From: Diaprepes abbreviatus
Lineage: Eukaryota > Arthropoda > Insecta > Coleoptera > Curculionidae
Length of the DNA: 64,000 nt
Assembly: GCA_034092305.1 (NCBI GenBank)
Contig: JASJET010000121.1
Location: 7,937,501 to 8,001,500 of the forward strand
Direction: 5' to 3'
Within the stretch, counting starts at the first letter, position 1; each line of letters starts with the position of its first letter. Positions 44,270 through 54,250 of the stretch are shown piece by piece. A program made the translations under genes and the position numbers. Under the pieces are notes generated by a model that was not told the origin of the DNA, searched no databases, and saw only the letters and a program-made list of their open reading frames with translations.

Positions 44270-45345
44270 ATTTTTATTGTCCTTTATTGCCTGTCATATT
44301 AAATTGTAAAAAATTAACTTCATATTCATAACATACGACCCCGAAAACCCCCTACTAATATAAAATTTGAAAAATTGCGATTAATGTAAAATTTTCCCCA
44401 TCATATTGGATCCGTCATATTGAATTTCAAAAAAATAATTTTAACATCTTAATATTATCTAAATTACACCCACTATAGCCCCCTAGTACCAATTTTGGCC
44501 AAAATCCGGAAACTTAATATTTTTAGACCGTCATATTGCATCTGACATATTAAACTTTCTTAAAATAATTTTATATTCACCATTTACACCCTCAAAAATG
44601 ATTGAGTTCCAATCCTAGAAAAATGTAAAATTTTTAGTTCATCATAATGGATTCTGTTTGTCAATTATGAAGAAAATCGAGAGATGTAAGATTTTTAGAA
44701 CACCATCTACCATATTAAATTTTTTAAAGATAATTTTAAATCCGTAATTAACAATCTCAAAAATACCCCAATATCGATTTTGAACAAAATCAAGAGATGT
44801 AAAATTTTTAATCCGCCATTTTGTATCCGCCATATTGAATTTTCTTAAAATAATTTCAGATTCGTTATGCGCAACCTCGAGAACGCCCCCATATTAATTT
44901 TGGAAAAAATCGGAAAAAATTAGTTTTTTTGTCCGCCATATTGAATTTTTTAAAACTAATTTCAGATTCTTATGTGCGACCCGAAAATATTGAAGAAAAT
45001 CGGACAAAAATTTTTTTTTATCCGCCATATTGGATATGCTATATTTAATTTTAAAAATAATTTCAAATTCGTTGTGTCCGACCCCGAAAACTTCCCCATT
45101 CCAATTTTGGAGAAAATCGGACAAAATTAATTTTTTTGTCTGCCATATTATCAGAACCATCTTGGATTTAACTGCACCAATTTCGTACGAAATTATATGG
45201 AATCACTGCAGCAACTCCCTAAACATAATGTAAAAAATTTCATTCATATCAGTGCCGCCCTTCCGGAGTAATCGAAGTACATACATTTAAAGGAATACCT
45301 AGCGGTCGAATTGAGAACCTACTTCTTTTAGAAGTCGGTTAAAAA
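44270..45345 (-). repeat. ~119 bp tandem repeat array, copy 1, with MITE-like edge
   Basis: Seven to eight diverged units, each with TTTTTATCCGCCATATTG, a homopolymeric TTTTAAAAATAATTT, TCGTTATGTGCGACCCCGA and CCAATTTTGGAGAAAATCGG. The array ends in CTACTTCTTTTAGAAGTCGGTTAAAA, the same word that ends the inverted-repeat element at 15.8-16.15 kb. Frames over it (for example 44,894-45,160) are repeat-encoded and not genes. The same unit fills 50.1-50.8 and 52.8-53.5 kb. Confidence 0.8.
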
Positions 45346-45734
45346 TAAATGTCTACTTTAAAAATCACAAATATTTATATTAAGCAATTTTTTAACTCAA
45401 GCATAAGAACTGCTGAAGTGTGGGTCAGATACGCATTATGTTGGGGTTCCATAGCAGTTATTGGCGTTGTTTGTTTTCCCAGAAATATATGTTTTTTTAG
45501 TTAATTCAAAGCATGTGTCTACAGAATTTTTTCAACATAAATGGATTTTTTATAGGAAAGCGTTTTAAAATATTGAAGATTAAATTTTAAAGATTTTTTT
45601 GCATATCATAAATTAGTAAACATAATTTAATCCTACCAATTTTTGTTGATATGATTTACTAAGTGCTGTTATATCAAATTCTTTCAAAGACTAAAAATCG
45701 ATTGTTGGAAAACTAAAAATGGACACAGTAAAGT

Positions 45735-46010
45735 CTTATGTTCAAATATAAACCGATATAAAGACTGTAGTAAATATGAAACTGACAAAGAAATACAAAA
45801 TGAAGGCAAAATTTGAAATAACAAACAATAATACATAATATAAAATTAGAGCACAATCAAAAGTCATAGAAATTCGGGAACAAATCCGTTGAAATCTGGT
45901 GCTGCCATATATCAAGGATTCCCTATTAACGGAACACTGCCTTGCCTGGCGCATTCATCAAAAGTCATTCTTATAAAATAAGGCGACATTTGTAGAGTTC
46001 TATATTTCGT
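45735..46010. repeat. Dispersed repeat, second copy
   Basis: Shares TGTAGTAAATATGAAAC, ACAAAGAAATACAAAATG, CATCAAAAGTCAT and AAGGCGACATTTGTA with 42.8-43.1 kb in the same order. It lacks the CTACGGAACCC end. Confidence 0.5.
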
Positions 46011-46032
46011 AATTGAGACAACTAAATAAAAA

Positions 46033-47481
46033 TGTTATATACATATTTAATTGAAGGTAAGGGTAAAAAGAGATCATGTTGTGAACGAAATATCTGTTAT
46101 AGTAAAGCTTTCTTAAGTATTCACGGAATCTCCAAAGATAAATTGGAACACTTACAAAAAGCATTAAAACATACACCAAAAGACCAACTCGGTAAATATT
46201 CTAAATTAATTTAAAAATACCAAACGGTACTTATTTTAAAGTTATATATCACATAAATTCGTTTAAAGGAAGATTGTCACATTATAGTATTAAAGATATC
46301 AAAAAGTTCTACCTACCGCAGAGTCTAAACATTAAAAAATGTACACAATGTTTCATGAATTATTTCCCAGTGTAAAAGTTTCTTATGAAACATACAGAAT
46401 GATTTTTAAAACTAAATTTAATATAAGTTTTGGTTTTCCACGTAGTGACACTTGCAGAAGTGAAAATGAAATAATGGAATTAGAAATAGAAAAAGAAGTG
46501 CAATAGAGGAAAGCTCAAGGATTTTATAACGAAACAAGGAAGGCAAAGAATAAACCAAGAACTACCAAAGATTCTGTAGCAATTGAACTAGATTTGCAGA
46601 AAAATGTATATCTCCCAAATGTGCCAACTAATAACATCTATTTCCTGCGACAACTTAGTATGTATTCATTCAACATACATGTTCTTTCATCTGGCCTGTC
46701 CCTCCTTTATACTTACTCTGAACAAAGGATCAGATGAAGTTGCTACGTTCCTTTTTGATTTCATCGTTAATAACATAGATGTATAGGTGAAACACTCACA
46801 TATTTTTTGTGTTTCTGCTGATAGTCAAAACAAAAACTTTACACTGTTTGGATTCGTGTATTATGTGTTTCCTAATATTAAACGTATAGAATCTATGAAA
46901 AATACATTCCCTATCAGGGGACATTTGTACTTAGAATGTGATAAAAATATAGGACTTGTAAACTTAAAAACAAGAATGGAAGCATCGAATGATTGGTATG
47001 AAATACTTCGCAACTTTAGAAAAAATCCTACTTCTTTTATTGCCAATGAAGTGAAACCCACTATGGTGAGAGATTGGGCAACATTTTGAAAAATTTAATT
47101 TGTATCAATATGTGCTTTTCCCATTCAGTTTATTAAGAAATTATATGCCAAAAAGATCATTCACTTTTGATAAATTATCGGTGCAGTTATAACGGCATTT
47201 GGCTTCAAAGTCCAATAATAAAAGTTCAGAAAAAGTCTCTAAAATGTAGTCTGGCAGACAACGAGTTTGAACTTTCTTCGATAAAATACAATGTTATGTT
47301 ACTAAACATTGTTAATAGGTATAAACTAATTTCCGAATATTCTTTCTTCTTTTGTAATTCTAGATTTGCTTCCAATCAACAAAAAAAGTACTTAAATCTG
47401 ATAAAGTTGAAAGAATTTTGTGAAAACCTTGCTTTATTCTATGGACAGCTTCCCAGCGAACTAGAGACAAAGAAAAAGTAA
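46033..47481 (+). pseudogene. Transposase-like gene remnant (arthropod multicopy family)
   Basis: Plus-strand pieces in order: GKKRSCCERNICYSKAFLSIHGISK (Cys-rich N-terminal part); SYETYRMIFKTKFNISFGFPRSDTC with EIEKEVQ; VAIELDLQKNVYLPNVPTNN with SMYSFNIHVLSSG; and VSADSQNKNFTLFGFVYYVF, the likely DDE-like catalytic block with degenerate first residues. FPIRGHLYLECDKNIGL, EVKPTMVRDWATF and a C-terminal YNGIWLQSP and LKEFCENLALFYGQLPSE follow. An in-frame TAG at 46,784 directly precedes the VSADSQNKN piece. I recognise the family from many insect genomes but cannot assign a superfamily. Several breaks make it inactive. Confidence 0.6.
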
Positions 47482-47489
47482 ATCAGAAG

Positions 47490-49269
47490 AGAAATAAAGG
47501 TAATTCATAGAATTTCACTAATGATAACTTGATAATAAAAATATTTTAATAATCTGCTAGGTAAAAATGCCGGGCGTGGGAGTACATTCCTTGTTTATGC
47601 CTGTAGTCTCGAATGTGTGCGCATATTTTCATTTGATTTAGCAAAAACTGCGTTTATTTTATTTAAAATAATAAATATTTTTCCAAACTCTGAATGAAAA
47701 ATAATTATTTTTCAAATTCGTTGCAAAGTTTTATAATGAAATGAACATTAAAAAGTTAAATTTCTCTAAATGTTGTTTCAGTGACATACACTGTTTTATT
47801 CCTGTGCCCTTCCTATAAAAAAGGAATTAATTTTGAAATTTATTTTATAATAAAAAAATGTGCCTAATAATAATATCAAGCTTACTGAAAAAATTGGAAA
47901 TTACCTAATTGAGTTTTTGTAAGTTATCACTTTCACTTTTACAATTATAACAACATAATAATAATTTAAATGATATTTCAACTAGCATATAATAATTTAA
48001 TCTATTTGTTTAACGACTGTCTTATCTCCTCAAATTATTAACAATAAATATCTAATCTCACTGATACATAGATTGTAATTATTATTATATTTTCAATAAG
48101 GTAATTATTTTCATGAGTTTGAGAGTAACCTTAACTGGGTACAATTCTTTGTTCAAAAGCTAAATAAGAATTCATATATGGGCGTCTTGTCATCTGTTAC
48201 CACATAATCTTTCTTAAGTTTATTGAACATAAAATAAACTTTGAAATTTAACTAAAAAATTTTAAATTGTAATTACCTCTATGAAGACATTTTCTAATAG
48301 ATTGTTGTAGTTTTACCCTGACTAATCTACCAGTAAATGACCTGTTTTTCATACACAGGTTGAGTGTTCTGACACATTTAAAGCAACCAAAGAGAAAGCA
48401 CCACTATATCGATGAATGGAAGAAAATCATTCAACGATAAATGCGGTGAAGAAAATTCCTTCGTTAAAAAAATTGCGGCCAATAAAGTCCCTTCTTTCCA
48501 GTGCCGTATAAATAACACAACCCCTCAAAAAAAATTTTTCAGACCATCGAACTAAACCCATTTATTCTTATGTATTTTTGGTGGCTGAATCTGAATCCGA
48601 GGCCCAAAAAAAAACGGACACCCCCAAAATCATGAACTAGAGGTAAAAAACACCCTTGTAATATGGTGAAATCGGGATTAAGCTACGACAAAAATTATCC
48701 CATCTTAATAAAAGAAACTATACAAAATTTTAAAGTATATCATGTGTTAAATCAAGCAGCGTCCATAAACTGGATTTGCAATACACCACCAAGAAGGGGT
48801 GTACATATACAAAAAATTCGAACCAAAGTAACAATGATGGATGAAAAAGCTCAAAATGCCAACATTTTGTTAATGATAAGAAACTGCACTGGGTCCGACG
48901 TAATACTTATAAGCTACCCATACATAGTTGAGATAAACCACCCCTAAGCTTAAAGAACATGGAGAAATAAGAAAAAAACCTTAAATCTAGCAGTTTACTA
49001 ATTTTCATAGATGGTTGAAATTGTGTAGTACTTTCAAATAGATCTAGAATCTCATCAATGTCCTGCAGTGTGCCCTCAGAAGGGAAATAACTACCTCCAT
49101 TTTTCCCAGTTAAGATATAACAGGAAAAAAACTCTAAACTCCCGAGGTTTGTAAAGTGAAGAGAGTAAAGTGCAGTAATTTTGACTTAATTTTTGAAAAC
49201 TACACTTACAGTGCTGCCAAGAACCACCCTGTATCTTCGATATTGATCTAATCCAGACGCAACAATTGG

Positions 49270-49271
<2 letters not shown>
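47490..49271. other. Non-coding stretch with one unassigned ORF
   Basis: Mostly AT-rich without recognisable features. The only frame worth noting is at 48,663-48,947, listed separately. Confidence 0.4.
48663..48947 (+). CDS. Unassigned small ORF, 94 aa
   Basis: ATG at 48,663 opens 94 codons (MVKSGLSYDKNYPILIKET, INWICNTPPRRGVHIQKIR, NILLMIRNCTGSDVILISY). Composition is plausible for a protein, with mixed charged and hydrophobic residues, unlike the stop-ridden neighbourhood. There is no signal peptide or known motif, and no promoter or poly(A) signal nearby. It could be a TE fragment or chance. Confidence 0.2.
   Translation: MVKSGLSYDKNYPILIKETIQNFKVYHVLNQAASINWICNTPPRRGVHIQKIRTKVTMMDEKAQNANILLMIRNCTGSDVILISYPYIVEINHP

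Positions 49272-49338
<67 letters not shown>
49272..49338. repeat. (TA)n microsatellite at the outer edge of the palindrome
   Basis: About 68 bp of TA directly against the left end of the inverted duplication. Confidence 0.95.
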
Positions 49339-49341
<3 letters not shown>

Positions 49342-49534
49342 TGCTTGTTTAAATAAACATTTCCATTATTAAACAAGTACCATCCATCATGTCAACCGAA
49401 GATATTTCACTCCCCAATTCTTAAAGAAGAAAGTTGAGGGGGCTTGGGTTTCCTCCAGGTCGGGTGGCTACGGTGGGTCCTCTCCGGCACCCCCTGCCGG
49501 GTGCGCTTCCTTTCTTTCAAAACCAAACGTACTT

Positions 49535-49879
49535 TTGAATCAACTACAGAGAACTCGCTCACTACCCATGATTAGACCGGAAGGTTTAATTATTACCAGA
49601 CCAACTAGTTGTTTTAACCCTGACCTTGATGACTTCATCGACAATTTTGACACTCTCTCCGAGGTATCAACAAATGACGCGTCGGTAACTCATTACTCAT
49701 TTGAAAATCAAGTTCAGAGTTCACATCATTCATTACGACCAACGGATTATGATAATCAATTACGCTCCTCTGAACAATTGCGCTCACAGGCATCATGCCC
49801 ATTTTTATCCACAATCGGTGATATGATAGTGATAATCATAAAGCGTATAGCGAAGGTTTTGTTCATCATAATGAAATAA
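49535..49879 (+). pseudogene. Retroelement-like ORF fragment, left palindrome copy
   Basis: 114 codons starting MNQLQRTRSLPMIRPEGL, polar and Ser/His/Asp-rich (QVQSSHHSLRPTDYD), ending in IIVIIIKRIAKVLF. A near-identical copy is at 53,710-54,054 on the minus strand. The His/Ser/Asp-rich style resembles the linker of the gypsy ORF at 57.9-59.3 kb, so it may be a fragment of the same retroelement family. No known domain. Confidence 0.35.
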
Positions 49880-50059
49880 AGAAACATCATTCACCAAATC
49901 AAGAAATTTCGTAACAAGTACATGGCATCCCTGACATCGGATTAGAAAATCCCAATTTACCATTACAACCCAGAATACGATATGACATCCCTGTAAGTAG
50001 GGAAAATCCTTCATTATTACGATATGACAACCCTGATTCAGAAAATATTAAAAAAATTT

Positions 50060-50825
50060 CTATACCAAAACCATCATTATTACCATATTACATCCTCAAA
50101 AATGATTCAGTCCCACATTTGAACAAAATAGAAAAATGTAAAATTTTTAGTTCGCCATATTGAATCCTGGAAAAATACTATTAAATTCGTAATTTACACC
50201 CTCAAGAACCCCTTATATAAGATTTGGAGAAAATCGAAAAATGTAAAATTTTTAGGATGTCATATTGAATCGGCCAGATCGAGTTTTGCAAAAAATATTT
50301 TAAATTCGTAATTAACACTAGCAAAAATTCCCCGTGAGATGTAGAATCTTTAATCCGCCATCTTGGATCTGCCATATTTATTTTTTTTTAATAATGTCAG
50401 ATTCGTAATGCGCGATCCCAAAAACTCCCCCATATAAATTTTGAAAAAAATCGGACAAAATTTATTTTTTATCCGTCATATTGGATAGGCCATATTGTTT
50501 TTTTTAAAAATAATTTCAGATTCGTTATGTACGACCCCGAAAAATCCCCCATACCAATTTTGCAGAAAATCGAACAAAATTGATGTTTTCATCCACCATA
50601 TTAGATCCGCCATATTGAATTTTTTAAAAATGACTTTAGATTCGTCATATGCGACCCCGAAAACTCCTCTGTACCAATTTTGGAGAAAATCGGACGAAAT
50701 TGATTTTTTGTTAGCCATATTGGATCCGCCATATTGAATTTTTTAAAAATATTTTAGATACGTTATGTGCGACCCCAAAAACTCCCTCACACCAATTTTG
50801 GTGAAAATCGGACAAAATTGAAAAA
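50060..50825 (-). repeat. ~119 bp tandem repeat array, copy 2 (left arm)
   Basis: Units repeat at 118-120 bp (the word CGGACAAAAT or a variant is at 50,571, 50,691 and 50,809) and match the array at 44.3-45.3 kb. In the minus orientation the array directly abuts the gag-like segment, and the same junction occurs in the right arm. Confidence 0.85.
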
Positions 50826-51290
50826 CTATTTACTGCCAACTCTTGTTTTATTTCTTCTGGGTATGTTAGGTAGGTCAAATTTAGTAGTCTCATTGTATCC
50901 ACCTCATATTCTTGAAGACTTTCGTTGTATTTTTGTCTTCTTCCTTGGAGTTGAGCCTTATGAACTTCTTGGAGGTGGGCTTCCCCATAGCGCATCTCTA
51001 GAAAAGTAACAATTAACTCGTCCAGTTTATCTTCAGGAATGTTACGTAGAACCTCCATAGCTTCACCTCGTATTGATGGACCAGGAGCACGTGCCTATTC
51101 CAGTTATTGCCGGTGGCGGCGCCTTCGAATTGGCGTACATAGGTAAGCCAAGGTATTTTGTCGTCGAAGGTAGGTGGCTTTATCACACTAGTTGCAGGAG
51201 CATCATCTACCTTTATTATACCTGTACTGGCTACCTTCTCGGTTTGAAAATGTAGTTGTTGCCTCTGTAGCTGGATTCCCGCCACCTCAT
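50826..51290 (-). pseudogene. Ty3/gypsy gag fragment, left palindrome copy
   Basis: Minus-strand frames carry MAGIQLQRQQLHFQ, IKPPTFDDKIPWLTYVRQFE and GAATGNNWN (51,285-51,013), then in another frame EVLRNIPEDKLDELIVTFLE, RYGEAHLQEVHKAQL and QEYEVDTMRLLNLTY. This is the capsid core of gag from insect Ty3/gypsy elements, which assembles retroelement particles. A frameshift lies near 51,040, and the sequence stops abruptly at KQELAVNSF against the tandem array. No zinc knuckle remains. Slightly more damaged than the right-arm copy. Confidence 0.7.
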
Positions 51291-51675
51291 GTTGTACTTC
51301 GCAATGGACGTCTTCTCTAATTTAGCTAAGCTTCTGATTAAGAAAGCCGATTTGGACCCTTTATATACCCTTTTGGTCGATACCGGAAGATTCCCTAATT
51401 CTCTAGAAGGATTTCCATAGTACATGGGGTAATCAAAATAAGAAAAAGGAGTAATTTGGCGATTTCTAGACCTTCCATCATAGGCGTTCCATGTTAAATA
51501 TAAGGAAATCGAATTCTCTAAAAAGTTCCAGACCTTCTTTCATAGTCGTCCCCTGAGGAAATTAACAAAGGTAAAATTACTTAAATAAGTTATAAACTCG
51601 TAGAAAATATACCTAAAACCCCACGAACTATAAACACAAACTAATACTATGAAATATAAAATGCTATAAATTCGT

Positions 51676-51679
<4 letters not shown>

Positions 51680-51732
<53 letters not shown>
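51680..51732. repeat. (TA)n microsatellite, inner left
   Basis: Bracketed by AATTCGTAATAA on the left and TTATTACGAATTT on the right, a perfect small palindrome around the TA core. Confidence 0.95.
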
Positions 51733-51737
<5 letters not shown>

Positions 51738-51836
51738 ACGAATTTGTGCAGTCCTGAGAGGACTGTAAGGCAGTTGACGTTTCGGTGAAATCGCCATCAA
51801 TTTCAAAGCTCACTCTACGGCGTCTACGAGCGAGTT
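51733..51836. other. Unique centre of the giant palindrome
   Basis: About 100 bp of non-palindromic sequence (CAGTCCTGAGAGGACTG hairpin, then GACGTTTCGGTGAAATCGCC) between two (TA)n tracts. It is GC-richer than the flanks. It has no gene. Confidence 0.6.
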
Positions 51837-51841
51837 ATATA

Positions 51842-51907
<66 letters not shown>
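51837..51907. repeat. (TA)n microsatellite, inner right
   Basis: TA tract ending in TTATTACGAATTT, the same word as at the inner left tract. Confidence 0.95.
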
Positions 51908-51911
<4 letters not shown>

Positions 51912-52304
51912 ACGAATTTATAGCATTTTATAGTGTTTCATAGTGTTAGTTTGTGTTTATAGTTCGTGGGGTTTTAGGTATATTTTCTACGAGTTTATAA
52001 CTTATTTAAGTAATTTTACCTTTGTTAATTTCCTCAGGAGACGACTATGAAAGAAGGTCTGGAACTTTTTAGAGAATTCGATTTCTTTATATTTAACATG
52101 GAACGCCTACGATGGAAAGTCTAGAAATCGCCGGATTACTCCTTTTTTTTATTTTGATTACCCCATGTAGTATGGAAATCCTTCTAGAGAATTAGGGAAT
52201 CTTCCGGTATCGACCAAAAGGGTATATAAAGGGTCCAGATCGGCTTTCTTAATCAGAAGCTTAGCTAAATTAGAGAAGACGTCCATTGCGAAGTACAACA
52301 TGAG

Positions 52305-52770
52305 GTGGCGGGAATCCAGCTACAGAGGCAACAACTACATTTTCAAACCGAGAAGGTAGCCAGTACAGGTATAATAAAGGTAGATGGTGCTCCTGCAACT
52401 AGTGTGATAAAGCCACCTACCTTCGACGGCAAACTACCTTGGCTTACCTATGTACGCCAATTCGAAGGCGCCGCCACCGGCAATAACTGGAATAGGCACG
52501 TGCTCCTGGTCCAGCACTACGAGGTGAAGCTATGGAGGTTCTACGTAACATTCCTGAAGATAAACTGGACGAGTTAATTGTTACTTTTCTAGAGATGCGC
52601 TATGGGGAAGCCCACCTCCAAGAAGTTCATAAGGCTCAACTCCAAGGAAGAAGACAAAAATACAACGAAAATCTTCAAGAATATGAGGTGGATATAATGA
52701 GACTACTAAATTTGACCTACCTAACATACCCAGAAGAAATAAAACAAGAGTTGGCAGTAAATAGTTTTTC
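52305..52770 (+). pseudogene. Ty3/gypsy gag fragment, right palindrome copy
   Basis: Mirror copy of the left-arm gag: IKPPTFDGKLPWLTYVRQFE, GAATGNNWN, then after a frameshift near 52,535 EVLRNIPEDKLDEL, RYGEAHLQEVHKAQL and TYPEEIKQELAVNSF. Upstream, TATATAAAGGG at 52,221 may be the LTR promoter of the source retroelement. The gag text stops at 52,770, where the ~119 bp array begins. Confidence 0.7.
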
Positions 52771-52774
52771 AATT

Positions 52775-53510
52775 TTGTCCGATTTTCACCAAAATTGGTG
52801 TGAGGGAGTTTTTGGGGTCACACATAACGTATCCAAAATATTTTTAAAAAATTCAATATGGCGGATCCAATATGGCTAACAAAAAATCAATTTCGTCCGA
52901 TTTTCTCCAAAATTGGTACAGAGGAGTTTTCGGGGTCGCATATGACGAATCTAAAGTCATTTTTAAAAAATTCAATATGGCGGATCTAATATGGTGGATG
53001 AAAACATCAATTTTGTTCGATTTTCTGCAAAATTGGTATGGGGGATTTTTCGGGGTCGTACATAACGAATCTGGAATTATTTTTAAAAAAACAATATGGC
53101 CTATCCAATATGACGGATAAAAAATAAATTTTGTCCGATTTTTTCAAAATTTATATGGGGGAGTTTTTGGGATCGCGCATTACGAATCTGACATTATTAA
53201 AAAATAAATAAATATGGCAGATCCAAGATGGCGGATTAAAGATCTTACATCTCACGGGGAATTTTTGCTAGTGTTAATTACGAATTTAAAATATTTTTTG
53301 CAAAACTCGATCTGGCCGATTCAATATGACATCCTAAAAATTTTACATTTTTCGATTTTCTCCAAATCTTATATAAGGGGTTCTTGAGGGTGTAAATTAC
53401 GAATTTAATAGTATTTTTCCAGGATTCAATATGGCGAACTAAAAATTTTACATTTTTCTATTTTGTTCAAATGTGGGACTGAATCATTTTTGAGGATGTA
53501 ATATCGTAAT
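52775..53510 (+). repeat. ~119 bp tandem repeat array, copy 3 (right arm)
   Basis: Mirror of 50,060-50,825 with the same units and the same junction to gag. Confidence 0.85.
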
Positions 53511-53709
53511 AATGATGGTTTTGGTGTAGAAATTTTTTTAATATTTTCTGAATCAGGGTTGTCATATCGTAATAATGAATGATTTTCCCTACTTACAGGG
53601 ATGGCATATCGTATTCTGGGTTGTAATGGTGAATTGGGATTTTCTAATCCGATATCAGGGATGCCATGTACTTGTTACGAAATTTCTTGATTTGGTGAAT
53701 GATGTTTCT

Positions 53710-54054
53710 TTATTTCATTATGATGAACAAAACCTTCGCTATACGCTTTATGATTATCACTATCATATCATCGATTGTGGATAAAAATGGGCATGACGCC
53801 TGTGAGCGCAATTGTTCAGAGGAGCGCAATTGATTATCATAATCCGTTGGTCGTAATGAATGATGTGAACTCTGAACTTGATTTTCAAATGAGTAATGAG
53901 TTACCGACGCGTCATTTGTTGATACCTCGGAGAGAGTGTCAAAATTGTCGATGAAGTCATCAAGGTCAGGGTTAAAACAACTAGTTAGTCTGGTAATAAT
54001 TAAACCTTCCGGTCTAATCATGGGTAGTGAGCGAGTTCTCTGTAGTTGATTCAA
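53710..54054 (-). pseudogene. Retroelement-like ORF fragment, right palindrome copy
   Basis: Mirror of 49,535-49,879; the two translations differ at only a couple of residues. See the left copy for description. Confidence 0.35.
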
Positions 54055-54250
54055 AAGTACGTTTGGTTTTGAAAGAAAGGAAGCGCACCCGGCAGGGGGT
54101 GCCGGAGAGGACCCACCGTAGCCACCCGACCTGGAGGAAACCCAAGCCGCCTCACCTTTCTTCTTTAAGAATTGGGGAGTGAAATATCTTCGGTTGACAT
54201 GATGGATGGTACTTGTTTAATAATGGAAATGTTTATTTAAACAAGCAGAA

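Larger units (their letters stand above)
49339..51730 (+). repeat. Giant palindrome, left arm
   Basis: Starts TTCTGCTTGTTTAAATAAAC and runs to a (TA)n at about 51,680. The reverse complement is found at ~51,850-54,250 with only scattered differences (visually about 2%). Contents from the outside in: an ORF with LQRTRSLPMIRPEGLII, a ~119 bp tandem array, a minus-strand gag-like segment, and an LTR-like stretch with TATATAAAGGG on the minus strand. Confidence 0.9.
51850..54250 (-). repeat. Giant palindrome, right arm
   Basis: Reverse complement of 49,339-51,730, ending ACAAGCAGAA at 54,250. The gag-like and polar ORF fragments and the tandem array are all present in mirror order. There is no (TA)n at its outer end, unlike the left arm. 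Confidence 0.9.

Noticed and set aside
50476..50737. ORFs on both strands with SDFLQNWYRGVFGV-type text
   Set aside because: Encoded by the ~119 bp tandem repeat on either strand; also seen at 44.9-45.2 and 52.9-53.1 kb.
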